NCBI GenBank assembly: GCA_904501945.1
Contig: CAJGCU010000012.1
Location: 1-30,575, forward strand
Direction of reading: 5' to 3'
Origin: an uncultured Bacteroidaceae bacterium
GTDB lineage: Bacteria > Bacteroidota > Bacteroidia > Bacteroidales > Bacteroidaceae
DNA: 30,575 nt
In this document: positions 1 to 9,100 of the stretch, in pieces
Layout: every line of letters starts with the position of its first letter
Position numbering within the stretch: position 1 is the first letter of the stretch
Made by a program: the position numbers and the translations under genes
The notes under the pieces: generated by a model
What the model saw: only the letters and a program-made list of their open reading frames with translations
The model's database searches: none
What the model was told of the DNA's origin: nothing

Positions 1-360
1 CGTAATTTTGATATCTCTATTGAGAAAGGGGAAGGAATCGATATGCTGCAGGTTCGCACGTTCCTTAACTATGATGAGGCATATATTTATATGCATCGCT
101 TGCTGAATAATGCTGATATGGCATATAAACTAGACGGATTGAAATGCTTTATCATTTGCGAGGAGAACTTGGCTAAGCTCATGAGGGGATTGAGTTTTGC
201 CGATTACTTTGACTTCTACGACGAGTATTTTGACAGGATAGGTTCTCTGCAGATAACTGAGGATGAACATAGTACGTTGGACGAACCGACAGAATTGCCT
301 GAGCCTATAGAAGAGAGTGAGGTGGAGGAATTCGATGAGGAAGAGAATTTCATTTTCTAA
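1..360 (+). CDS. C-terminal fragment, possibly PorW/SprE-like repeat protein
   Basis: The reading frame is open from the first base, so this is the 3' end of a gene that begins before the window. About 119 residues are visible. The last 25 or so are strongly acidic (runs of Glu and Asp) and the protein ends in NFIF. The preceding part, with alternating charged and aromatic residues around LRGLSFADYFDFYDEYF-like text, resembles the C-terminus of Bacteroidetes tetratricopeptide lipoproteins of the PorW/SprE type, which help type IX secretion. That resemblance is from memory and no repeat is visible in the fragment. The presence of porX 2.6 kb downstream fits but does not prove it. An in-frame ATG at 43 is internal and is not taken as a start. 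Confidence 0.5.
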   Translation, partial: RNFDISIEKGEGIDMLQVRTFLNYDEAYIYMHRLLNNADMAYKLDGLKCFIICEENLAKLMRGLSFADYFDFYDEYFDRIGSLQITEDEHSTLDEPTELPEPIEESEVEEFDEEENFIF

Positions 361-458
361 GAACCTTGTCGTCAGAATGGGCATTGTGGGATTATTATTT
401 TTTCCTGAATGAAAGAACGGAGCGGGCAAGAGACGAATAGCTATATATAACTGCTTTT

Positions 459-2858
459 ATGGAAAAAGTGAATTGGATTATATGCAGAACATGGTTTTTC
501 GTGGCTATGTTTATGTTGAAAGTAACTTGTCTTTCTGCGCAAGAGGCAATTTGGATAACCACGAATCAATCGGCAGAAGGAATGCCTTTATTCAGAAAAG
601 CGTTTGAGGTAGAGAAAAAGCCAGAGACCGCAAAGCTATATGCTACGGCTTTGGGAGTCTATGATGTGTCTGTTAATGGAAAACGTGTTGGGAATCATGA
701 ATTAAAGCCGGGGTGGACAGATTATCGCAAGGAAGTGGCTTTTCAGGTATTTGACATTGCGCCGTTGTTGCGAAAAGGAAAAAATGAGATACACGTGCAG
801 CTGAGTCGTGGATGGTGGGCAGGAGAAATAAGTAGAGATGTGTATGGTACGCATCCTCAACTGTCGCTTTGGGCACGAATAGAGGTGGATGGCAGTTGCG
901 TGGTCAAGACAGACAGCACTTGGAAGTATAGTTTGAACGGCCCCTTAATTGCGGGTGATATCTACGATGGAGAAATCTATGATGCGAGGCGTGTTCCTGC
1001 AGATTGGGAATCAGCTGTGGAAGATAAGAGTGTGCAGGTGTCGCTGGTGCCATTTGAGGGACCTGAAGTACGTGTTCGTGACGAACGTCTGTGGCAAGAA
1101 CCACAAAGCATCGTTATTTATCATGATATAGTAGATACGGGTACGAAGTATGGAAAAATAAAGGCAGATAGGATTGTACGCAACAAATCTTTCAAACTTT
1201 GTCAAGGTGAGACAGCTGTTGTGGATTTTGGACAGAATATGGTGGGTTGGGTACTGTTTAAGGCTAAGGCACGAAGCGGAACCGTCGTGACGTTGCGGCA
1301 TGGAGAGATACTTAATGAGAATGGTGACCACGATGGGCGTTTGGAGGATGGACCTGGAGGAAGTGTGTGGACATATAATTTGCGTCAAGCCGATGCCAAG
1401 CTTTCTTATACTTTTCGAGGCGATGCTAAAGGGGAAACTTATCACCCCACACATACATTTATGGGTTTCCGTTATGTGTCCATCACGGCTACAGATGATG
1501 TGGAGATAGTTCGTCTGACGGGTCAGGTGGTAGGCTCTGATATCGCAGAGTGGGGGGAATTCTCGTGTTCAGATGCCAGTATCAATCAGCTTTATCAGAA
1601 TATATGGTGGAGTCAGCGAGGAAATTTCCTTAGTGTTCCAACCGATTGCCCCCAACGTGACGAACGGTTGGGGTGGACTGGAGATACGCAGATATTTTCT
1701 CGAACCGCGCTTTATCAGTCAGACGCGGCTTCTTTTTACAAAAAATGGATGCGTGACTTGAGAAATTCACAGCGTGAAGACGGGGCTTATCCCGATATCG
1801 CTCCTTATTGCAATTTCTGGGGATATGGTACAGCAGCATGGGGTGATGCGGGTGTGATAGTTCCTTGGAATGTTTACTATATGACGGGGGATAAAAGTAT
1901 CTTGGAAGAAAATTATGAGAGCATGACTCGATGGATGCAGTATCTGGCTCTTCAACAAGAGACGGATGCAGAGTCTGGCATCAAGTATCACCATATTGGT
2001 GCGGGGACTGCTACTGGCGACTGGCTTGCTTATGATCCTTTGGAAGAACGTTATGTGGCAATGGCATACTATGCTTATGTGGCTCAGCTGATGGATAGTG
2101 TTTCGACAGTATTGGGTAAGCATGCGGAAGCGTTGCAATATCGACAACTGTATGCCGATATTCGTCAGGAGTTTCAGCAGCGTTATTTGCACCTTAATGG
2201 ACAATTAAAGAAGACTACACAAACAGCTTACCTGCTGGCTTTGCACTTTGGCCTTTTGCCCGATTCCAGTCGTGAGGAGACGCGTGCTGCTTTGCGGAAG
2301 AAAATAGAACAGAATGGCTACAGGTTGTCTACAGGTTTTGTTGGAACGGCTATTCTTTGTCCTACTCTTTCTGATGAAGGAATGGATGATCTTGCTTACG
2401 CTCTGCTGCTACAACGTGATAACCCTTCATGGCTTTATAGTGTTGATCAAGGGGCTACGACTATATGGGAGCGTTGGGACTCTTTTACACGCGAGGGAGG
2501 TTTTCACAAGCATCCTTGGAACATGAACTCTTTCAATCACTATGCTTACGGTGTCATTGCAGAATGGATGTATGCAACGATGGGAGGAATAAGGCCTGGG
2601 GCTCCAGGTTTCAGTCATGTTGTGCTTTCGCCGCATGCCGACCGCCGTCCTGCCAATCATCCTTCTTTGCGTTCCCAACCTCGCATTACGTGGATGCGTA
2701 CTAAGGTTCATACGCCTTATGGTGCCATTCATTCAGCATGGCGATGTGACAGCAAAGGACATTATGAATATGTATTTACCCTTCCGCGTTCAGTCACTTA
2801 TGAGATTAAAATTCCAGACTTAACTCCTGAAGACAAGGTGAAAGTACATGTTAAATAA
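459..2858 (+). CDS. Secreted alpha-L-rhamnosidase, GH78 family
   Basis: This 799-residue enzyme should hydrolyse terminal alpha-L-rhamnose from plant glycans or glycosides by an inverting mechanism. A signal peptide covers about residues 1-27, ending LSA before QEA. An N-terminal beta-rich domain of the rhamnosidase type follows (about 30-370), with GVYDVSVNGKRVG early and VDFGQNMVGW near 260. The catalytic (alpha/alpha)6 barrel holds the family motif CPQRDERLGWTGD at 397-409, with Glu402 as the expected general acid. GATTIWERWDS at 665-675 supplies Glu671 as the likely general base. A C-terminal beta domain closes the protein. No SusC/SusD pair, regulator or other glycosidase lies beside it, so it is not part of a visible utilisation locus. 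Export to the periplasm or outer membrane is inferred. The next gene has its own promoter. Confidence 0.93.
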   Translation: MEKVNWIICRTWFFVAMFMLKVTCLSAQEAIWITTNQSAEGMPLFRKAFEVEKKPETAKLYATALGVYDVSVNGKRVGNHELKPGWTDYRKEVAFQVFDIAPLLRKGKNEIHVQLSRGWWAGEISRDVYGTHPQLSLWARIEVDGSCVVKTDSTWKYSLNGPLIAGDIYDGEIYDARRVPADWESAVEDKSVQVSLVPFEGPEVRVRDERLWQEPQSIVIYHDIVDTGTKYGKIKADRIVRNKSFKLCQGETAVVDFGQNMVGWVLFKAKARSGTVVTLRHGEILNENGDHDGRLEDGPGGSVWTYNLRQADAKLSYTFRGDAKGETYHPTHTFMGFRYVSITATDDVEIVRLTGQVVGSDIAEWGEFSCSDASINQLYQNIWWSQRGNFLSVPTDCPQRDERLGWTGDTQIFSRTALYQSDAASFYKKWMRDLRNSQREDGAYPDIAPYCNFWGYGTAAWGDAGVIVPWNVYYMTGDKSILEENYESMTRWMQYLALQQETDAESGIKYHHIGAGTATGDWLAYDPLEERYVAMAYYAYVAQLMDSVSTVLGKHAEALQYRQLYADIRQEFQQRYLHLNGQLKKTTQTAYLLALHFGLLPDSSREETRAALRKKIEQNGYRLSTGFVGTAILCPTLSDEGMDDLAYALLLQRDNPSWLYSVDQGATTIWERWDSFTREGGFHKHPWNMNSFNHYAYGVIAEWMYATMGGIRPGAPGFSHVVLSPHADRRPANHPSLRSQPRITWMRTKVHTPYGAIHSAWRCDSKGHYEYVFTLPRSVTYEIKIPDLTPEDKVKVHVK

Positions 2859-2945
2859 TGAAGTTGTAAGGCTGTCAATAGATAAGGAGGATTGGACTGG
2901 CTGTGAAATGAAAGACAGCAATATGAAGAAAAAAGAGAAGACGAG

Positions 2946-2978
2946 TTTGGGAGGTGTGAGGATTTTGATTAACTTTGC
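2946..2978 (+). promoter_or_regulatory. Bacteroidetes-type promoter of porX
   Basis: TTTG at 2946-2949 and TAACTTTG at 2970-2977 are separated by 20 bases, matching the -33/-7 consensus of the Bacteroidetes primary sigma factor. Transcription should start near 2984, about 20 bases before the porX ATG. The -7 box contains a TTG that would otherwise extend the porX frame upstream, which supports the shorter protein. Confidence 0.75.
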
Positions 2979-3004
2979 AAAGGCTACCTAAAGAACATAT
3001 AGAT

Positions 3005-4555
3005 ATGAACGGAACATTATTGTGGGTAGATGACGAGATTGAACTTTTGAAACCCTATGTCATCTTTTTGGAAAAAAAAGAGTATGAGGTCGTTACTGCA
3101 ACTAATGGCCAAGATGCTCTTGACCTATGTAGAGAGCGGGCTTTCGACTTGATCTTCTTGGATGAAAATATGCCTGGATTGAGCGGATTGGAAACCTTGT
3201 CAATGATTAAGGAAATAAATCCGACCATTCCTGTTGTGATGGTTACGAAAAGTGAAGAGGAAGATATTATGAATCAGGCTATAGGTTCTAAAATCGCTGA
3301 CTATCTGATAAAGCCAGTTAATCCGAATCAGATATTTTTGACATTGAAAAAGCACTTGCACAAGCGTGAAATAGAGACTGAGGTGACGAATACTGGCTAT
3401 CAGCAGAACTTTATGAAAATAGGTATGCAGATTAATGATTCCTATACGCTAAAGGAATGGGAAGAAGTGTACCGACGTTTGGTGTATTGGGAGTTGGAAC
3501 TATCAAGTACGGATGGTGGTATGTCGGATTTGCTGAAAGCCCAGAAAGCAGAAGCTAATAACGGTTTTGCGAAGTTCGTAAAGAAGAATTATTTGCAATG
3601 GATGCAAAACTCAGATGAGCGACCGCTGATGTCTCCAGATATATTTAAAAAGTCGGTATTTCCATTGCTGAGTCAAGGAGAAAAAGTCTTTATTGTTGTA
3701 TTTGATAATTTCCGATACGACCAATGGAGAGAGATTGCAAAAGAACTGGCGGATGACTTTGTGTTCGAAGAGCAATTCTGTTTGAGCATTTTGCCTACAG
3801 CAACTCAATATGCGCGTAATGCGATATTCTCAGGACTGATGCCGAGTCAGATTGAACAGATGTATCCTGAACTTTGGGTTGATGAAGATGAAGAAGATGG
3901 CAAGAATTTGAATGAGGAACAGCTCATAAAAACACAATTGGAACGATATCGTCGTAAAAATACATTCTCATATTTCAAGTTGAATAGCTCGATGGAATCG
4001 GAAAAATTGGTAGAGCGGATTAAGAATTTGATGAGTAACGATTTAAATGTGCTGGTTATCAATTTTATTGATATGTTGAGTCACGCTCGTACAGAATCGC
4101 GTATGGTTCGCGAATTGGCGAGTGACGAAAGGGCTTATCGAAGCATTACGGCATCGTGGTTCAAGAACTCTCCGGTTCGTGAACTTTTTAGGGAATTGGC
4201 AAAACTTGATGTCAAAATCGTTGTGACGACAGATCATGGTTCTATTCGTGTGAATAATCCAGTTAAGGTTATTGGAGATAAAAACACCAATACGAACCTG
4301 CGCTACAAGTTGGGCAAGAATCTCAGTTACAATCAGAAACAAGTGTTTGAACTAAAGAACCCCAAGGCTGTATTCCTCCCTGCTCCCAATATTAGCACGA
4401 CCTATATCTTTGCTCAGAATGAAGACTTTTTTGCCTATCCTAATAATTATAACTATTATGTAGGATATTATAAAAATACTTTTCAGCATGGAGGAATCAG
4501 CATGGAGGAGATGCTTGTTCCATTAGTCACAATGCAGTCAAAAAGGAGAAAATAA
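3005..4555 (+). CDS. porX: PorX-type response regulator with PglZ domain
   Basis: This 516-residue protein joins a receiver domain (about 1-120) to a PglZ/alkaline-phosphatase-superfamily domain (about 200-505). The receiver has the acidic pair Asp9-Asp10, phospho-acceptor Asp53 in DLIFLDENMPG, a Thr in VVMVTKSEE and Lys in YLIKPVNP. The PglZ part shows VFDNFRYDQW, LPTATQYARN (Thr265/Thr267, a metal-binding or nucleophile position) and VTTDHGSIRVN. In Porphyromonas gingivalis PorX acts with the PorY kinase and SigP to control type IX secretion, and PorX PglZ domains have been reported to cleave oligonucleotides with zinc. The ATG at 3005 is chosen because the upstream TTG at 2975 lies in the promoter. 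The gene is followed after one base by tsaE, with AGGAG near its own end serving the next start. No PorY or SigP gene lies in the window. Confidence 0.93.
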   Translation: MNGTLLWVDDEIELLKPYVIFLEKKEYEVVTATNGQDALDLCRERAFDLIFLDENMPGLSGLETLSMIKEINPTIPVVMVTKSEEEDIMNQAIGSKIADYLIKPVNPNQIFLTLKKHLHKREIETEVTNTGYQQNFMKIGMQINDSYTLKEWEEVYRRLVYWELELSSTDGGMSDLLKAQKAEANNGFAKFVKKNYLQWMQNSDERPLMSPDIFKKSVFPLLSQGEKVFIVVFDNFRYDQWREIAKELADDFVFEEQFCLSILPTATQYARNAIFSGLMPSQIEQMYPELWVDEDEEDGKNLNEEQLIKTQLERYRRKNTFSYFKLNSSMESEKLVERIKNLMSNDLNVLVINFIDMLSHARTESRMVRELASDERAYRSITASWFKNSPVRELFRELAKLDVKIVVTTDHGSIRVNNPVKVIGDKNTNTNLRYKLGKNLSYNQKQVFELKNPKAVFLPAPNISTTYIFAQNEDFFAYPNNYNYYVGYYKNTFQHGGISMEEMLVPLVTMQSKRRK

Positions 4556-4556
4556 T

Positions 4557-4967
4557 ATGGAAATAAGGATAAAATCTATCGATGAAATCGATAGTGCGGC
4601 AAAGAAATTTGTCGATGAAATGGGGAATAATCGTGTTTTTGCCTTCTATGGAAAGATGGGAGCGGGAAAAACCACGTTCATTAAAGCTGTTTGTGAAAAT
4701 TTAGGGGTGGAGGATGTGATAAATTCGCCTACTTTTGCCATTGTGAATGAATATGTGGATGGCAACGATGAGCCCATTTACCATTTTGACTTTTATCGGA
4801 TAAAAAAAGAACAGGAGGTGCTGGACATTGGTTATGAGGATTATGTTTATTCAGGGAACATCTGTTTCATGGAATGGCCTGAACTCATCGAAGGTCTTCT
4901 TCCTGCTGACGTGGTGAAAGTGACTATCCAAGAAGAAGAGGATGGCGGTCGGACAATCATGTTTTGA
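4557..4967 (+). CDS. tsaE: tRNA threonylcarbamoyladenosine biosynthesis ATPase TsaE
   Basis: TsaE is the small ATPase that, with TsaB and TsaD, adds threonylcarbamoyl to A37 of ANN-decoding tRNAs in the cytoplasm. The 136-residue length is normal. The P-loop GKMGAGKTT lies at 32-40. SPTF near 58-61 and HFDFYRI near 77-83 match conserved TsaE blocks, and EWPELIEG near 104 is the usual C-terminal motif. The gene starts one base after the porX stop, with an AGGAG ribosome site inside the end of porX, so the two are co-transcribed. It ends before a perfect palindrome acting as terminator. Confidence 0.93.
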   Translation: MEIRIKSIDEIDSAAKKFVDEMGNNRVFAFYGKMGAGKTTFIKAVCENLGVEDVINSPTFAIVNEYVDGNDEPIYHFDFYRIKKEQEVLDIGYEDYVYSGNICFMEWPELIEGLLPADVVKVTIQEEEDGGRTIMF

Positions 4968-5056
4968 AGGACTTCTTGTGTGACTTTTGTTGGGATTGTT
5001 CTACAGTGGGTGGTAGAGGATAGGGTAAATGCAACTGGCAACCTGTTGGAATTTTG

Positions 5057-5082
5057 TGCGGTCGTCTAGCTAGACGACCGCA
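5057..5082. terminator. Perfect 26-bp palindrome, shared terminator
   Basis: Two perfectly complementary 13-base arms (5057-5069 and 5070-5082) meet without a loop, flanked by T-rich sequence on the right and ATTTTG on the left. It sits between the converging ends of tsaE (plus) and the gene at 5090-5371 (minus), so it can end transcription from both sides. Confidence 0.8.
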
Positions 5083-5089
5083 TTGTATT

Positions 5090-5371
5090 TTAAGCTATTA
5101 AAACTTTTTTATTCCCAAGTGAAATAATAGGCTTTGACAGTGATTCCATATTCTTCAGAAGATGTTTTACTATACACTCCTTCAAATAGCCGTCTTCATC
5201 AAATTTATAAGTATAATAGCAAGAGGCGCGTTCACCATCGTAATATTCAATTGAAGAAGCAGATGGCAGGTAATTAGTTCTCATTCCGATGAGTTCAGGG
5301 TGAGCCATTGCTGGGAACCAGTCATCAAAAGCTTCCCTGTAAGATTCACCTTCTGTACTTCTTAATTTCAC
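5090..5371 (-). CDS. Short DUF4595-like fragment, possibly a remnant
   Basis: This 93-residue frame starts with GTG. Its closest pattern that I recognise is the repeat block of Bacteroidetes DUF4595-like lipoproteins: SIEYYDGERASCYYTYKFDEDGYL resembles their X-Y-X-Y-D-E-X-G-X-L strands. Such proteins normally have a lipoprotein signal and are far longer. Here there is no signal peptide, and an in-frame stop lies three codons upstream of the GTG. Only about 33 bases separate the start from the 72-bp palindrome, leaving little room for a promoter. I read it as a C-terminal remnant, but a small expressed cytoplasmic protein cannot be excluded. The middle (AFDDWFPAMAHPELIG) does not match any family that I know. 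Confidence 0.45.
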   Translation of the reverse strand: MKLRSTEGESYREAFDDWFPAMAHPELIGMRTNYLPSASSIEYYDGERASCYYTYKFDEDGYLKECIVKHLLKNMESLSKPIISLGNKKVLIA

Positions 5372-5404
5372 AAGTTTTTTTTATTCTTCCTCTTTGTATG
5401 CTTG

Positions 5405-5476
5405 CCGTGTGCATGATATTTAAAACACCGCCTGCGAAATATTTCGCAGGCGGTGTTTTAAATATCATGCACACGG
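5405..5476. terminator. Perfect 72-bp palindrome downstream of dnaE-trxA operon
   Basis: The 36 bases 5405-5440 are exactly complementary to 5441-5476, with no spacer and no mismatch. The inner part, GC-rich arms around GCGAAATATTTCGC bounded by AAAACACC and GGTGTTTT, looks like a normal terminator core. The outer 15 or so bases on each side extend the symmetry beyond what a terminator needs. It follows the stop at 5511 on the minus strand and ends that operon. Confidence 0.75.
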
Positions 5477-5510
5477 TGGATACGTATGGATAGAACAAGT
5501 TTACTGAAAC

Positions 5511-5834
5511 TTAGTCCTCCATTTGTTCGTTGTACTCCAATTCGGCATCAATCAGAAGAATCAAAGCGTCAAGTTCATAAGGACCCATGCCTTCTTTTTT
5601 TGCCTTTTTCTGGATGTACTTTGCAATTTCCTCTGTATCAATATCGATGAAACCGTCGGAATCTGCTTTGTCATTTAATTTGTCGAGATATTCAAATAGC
5701 ACGTCAAGACAATAGTAGATGTCTTCCTCTGTAAAGAGCTCCTTGTTCTCCGATCCCATGTAGTTGAGGATAAAGGCGACTTCTTTTGCGTCTTCTTCTG
5801 CTCCCTTGAGTATCTCTTCGTCAATGTTAGCCAT
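5511..5834 (-). CDS. Small acidic protein of unknown function
   Basis: This 107-residue soluble protein is very acidic and predicted mostly alpha-helical. It has no signal peptide, Cys or membrane segment. Blocks such as DEEILKGAEEDAKEVAFILNY and GPYELDALILLIDAELEY suggest two helical pairs. It starts 20 bases after trxA and is the last gene of the dnaE-trxA operon, directly before the palindromic terminator. I remember similar small proteins beside thioredoxin in other Bacteroidales, but know of no assigned function. The conserved-looking position hints at a partner of thioredoxin or replication; that is only inference. Confidence 0.8.
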   Translation of the reverse strand: MANIDEEILKGAEEDAKEVAFILNYMGSENKELFTEEDIYYCLDVLFEYLDKLNDKADSDGFIDIDTEEIAKYIQKKAKKEGMGPYELDALILLIDAELEYNEQMED

Positions 5835-5854
5835 ATAGAACTAATGTGTAATTT

Positions 5855-6166
5855 TTATAGCAAAGCTTTAAGTTTTTCTTCGATGGTGCTCTTTGGAGCA
5901 GCACCAACAACTTTGTCAACTACTTCTCCGCCTTTTATGAACAGAATTGTAGGAATGTTGCGAATGCCGAATTCTGAAACCAAATCGTCTGCCTCTTCTT
6001 CGATGTTGACTTTTCCGACAATGACTTGTCCTTCATATTCGTCAGCAAGTTCTTGGATGGTTGGACCAATCTTTCTGCAAGGACCACACCAGGTTGCCCA
6101 AAAGTCAAGTACTACTGGCTTATCTTGTGCCAATACCTCGTTGTAATTAGAATCGTTGATTTCCAT
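5855..6166 (-). CDS. trxA: Thioredoxin
   Basis: This is a standard 103-residue cytoplasmic thioredoxin that reduces protein disulfides using electrons from thioredoxin reductase. The active site WCGPC has the redox pair Cys27 and Cys30. The cis-proline motif NIPTI near 71-75 and the FIKGG strand near 78-82 are intact. There is no signal peptide, which separates it from the secreted TlpA-like proteins later in the window. It lies 29 bases downstream of dnaE on the same strand, so it is probably co-transcribed with the replicative polymerase. Confidence 0.96.
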   Translation of the reverse strand: MEINDSNYNEVLAQDKPVVLDFWATWCGPCRKIGPTIQELADEYEGQVIVGKVNIEEEADDLVSEFGIRNIPTILFIKGGEVVDKVVGAAPKSTIEEKLKALL

Positions 6167-6195
6167 AAGGTGAATGTTTGAAGTGAATAATGTTA

Positions 6196-9100
6196 TTAAT
6201 TGATTTTTATGTCTATAGAGTCATTGTCTTGAATGTAGCGCATCAGTCTTTCTTCTACTCGGACTTTCACTTTTCGTGACATCAATGACAGGCTGTTGTT
6301 TCCTGAAGAATGAATATTGAATATTAATTCTGTATTGCCTGGATTTTCTTTGACAATTTCAGCCAAATCTTCAACCATGGTTGAAGTCAGTTTGTCAAGC
6401 GCAACATTAAACGTGATTTTCTGAATGAGTTTGTCTTTTACATCTGAAAGCAGCTCTATCGAGTTGATAATCATGTTGAAAGTTCCAGGGCGGAATTTGT
6501 GAGCTTCAAATTTTAGTTTGATATATAGCGATGCTCCTTCGACAAAGAAATTTCGATATGTAATCCAATCTCTGCCGAAAAGGGCTAATTCTCCATTTCC
6601 TGCAAAATCTTCCATTTTGACGATGCCAAAAGGGTTGCCAGTTTTGCTTTCTCCGATTCGGACTGAAGTTACTATGCCGCCAATTGTAACTTCTTCTAAG
6701 GCAGAAAGTTCTTCTTTCTGTTCTTCGAGTTGGTTAAGTCTTGTGTTGCAAACGTGGTTAAGGATAACGGCGTAATCGTCAAGAGGATGTGCAGAGAGAT
6801 AGATGCCGACAAGCTCTCTTTCTTTGTTTAGACGCTCTAGTTTACCCCATTCGTAGATATTTTTAGGAAGAGGAGGGTGACTGACTGCGACGTCCATCCC
6901 TCCGAACAGAGATGTCTGTGCCTGAAATTTGTCCTGCTGGTAGTTGTTGCCGTATCGGACAAGGGCGTCCAGATAGGTTTCGCCCGCTTTTGAAGAGGGG
7001 ACGAAATAAGTTTCTCTCTTAATATCTGAGAAGCAATCGAAAGCACCTGCAACTATCAGATTTTCAATATTCTTTTTATTGCATTGTGAAAGATTTACGC
7101 GCTCGAAGAAATTGAAGACAGAAGTGAAGGGGCCATTTTGGCTCCGCTCGTCAATGATGGCTTGTACGGCTGATTCGCCAACTCCTTTGATGGCAGCCAT
7201 ACCGAAACGTATATCTCCTTCTGTGTTGACAGCAAACTTGTGGCGTGATTCGTTGACATCTGGCCCCAATGTATTGATGCCCATTTGCTTGCATTCGTCC
7301 ATCAATTTTCGTATTTCTGTGATATTGTCGAGTGAACGGCTCATGACTGCTGCCATGAATTGAGCAGGGAAATTTGCCTTCAGAAAGGCTGTTTGATAGG
7401 CAACCCATGAATAGCAGGTGGCGTGTGATTTGTTGAAAGCATAAGACGCGAATTTTTCCCAGTCTGTCCATATCTTATCCAGAATTTTAGGGTCGTGCCC
7501 GTTTTTGGCGCCTCCTTCGATGAATTTAGGCTTCATGGCATCAACGATGTCTTTCTTCTTCTTTCCCATTGCCTTGCGGAGTGCATCGCTTTCGCCTCGT
7601 GTGAAATCTGCCAACTGTCTTGATAAAAGCATGACCTGCTCCTGATAGACAGTAATACCATAAGTGTCTTTTAGGTATTTTTCCATACACGGAATATCGT
7701 ATTCGATGGGCTTTCTTCCTTGTTTTCTATCGATGAAATCGGGAATATAGTCCATTGGGCCAGGTCGATACAGTGCATTCATCGCGATAAGATCCTCGAA
7801 TACGGTTGGCTGCAATTCTCGCAGGTGTTTCTGCATGCCTGCAGATTCGAACTGGAATGTTCCGATGGTGCGTCCATCGCAATAGAGTTGGAAAGTTGCA
7901 GGGTCGCATATGTCGAGAATGTCAACATTGATGTCTATGCCTAAACTTTCCTTGATGTTTGTTACCGCCTCTTTTAACTGGGATAGTGTTTTCAGTCCGA
8001 GAAAGTCCATTTTGATGAGGCCTGTTTCTTCTATGACATGGCCATCATATTGTGTACATCTCAATTTTTCACCTGTTTCCTTGTCTTCGGCAGTGCTGAC
8101 AGGAACCCAATCGTCGATTGCGTCTCGGCAAATGATTGTTCCACAGGCATGTACACCTGTGTTGCGCACATTGTTTTCCAGCATTTGCGCAAACCTCATG
8201 GTGTCTCTCAGCAGAGGATCAGGCGATGTTGCCGCATCTTTCAGTTCAGGCACACATTCGATGGCATTAGGAAGATTCATCTTTTTGCCATTAGGAAGTT
8301 TGTCAGGTATGGCTTTACAGAGAGCATTTACTGTTGCTAAAGGCACTTTTTGTACTCGTGCAACATCCTTGATTGCAAGTTTGGTCGCCATTGTGCCATA
8401 GGTGATAATGTGTGCCACTTTTTCTGCACCATATTTTTCAGTTACCCATTGCAGTACTTTCCCTCGTCCATCATCATCAAAGTCGGTATCGATATCGGGC
8501 AATGAAATACGGTCGGGGTTGAGGAAACGCTCAAAAAGGAGGTCGTACTTAATAGGGTCAATCTTGGTGATTCCCAAACAGTAAGCAACGGCGCTTCCTG
8601 CTGCGGATCCACGTCCAGGACCAACCCAAACGCCAAGCTCTTTTCTGGCGGAATTGATAAAGTCTTGTACGATCAGGAAGTAGCCGGGAAATCCCATTGT
8701 CTTCATGATGTGCAACTCGAAGTCAAGCAGGGTTTTGACATGTTCGGGGAGAGGATCTCCATAAAGAGGCTTGGCACCATCATAAGTGATTTTTTTCAGA
8801 TAGTCGGCTTCGAACTTAATACGGTAAAGTCGGTCGATTCCACCGAGCTTTTTTATCTTTTCTTCGGCTTCTTCTTGTGTCAAGATGACATTCCCATTTT
8901 CGTCCCGAGTGAACTCGTTGAAAATATCTTCATCGGTAAATTTCTGTCTCCATTCTTCTTCGGTTACAAAGTCCTCTGGAATGGCAAAGAATGGCATAAT
9001 AGGAGAGTGATCGATGCTGTAAGTTTCAACCTTGTTGAGAATGTCAATAGTGTTGCTTAATGCCTCAGGCAAATCGTGGAAGACGGCATTCATCTCCTCT

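Noticed and set aside
2975..3004. TTG-initiated extension of porX
   Set aside because: The TTG lies inside the -7 promoter box and the extra residues have no receiver-domain similarity.
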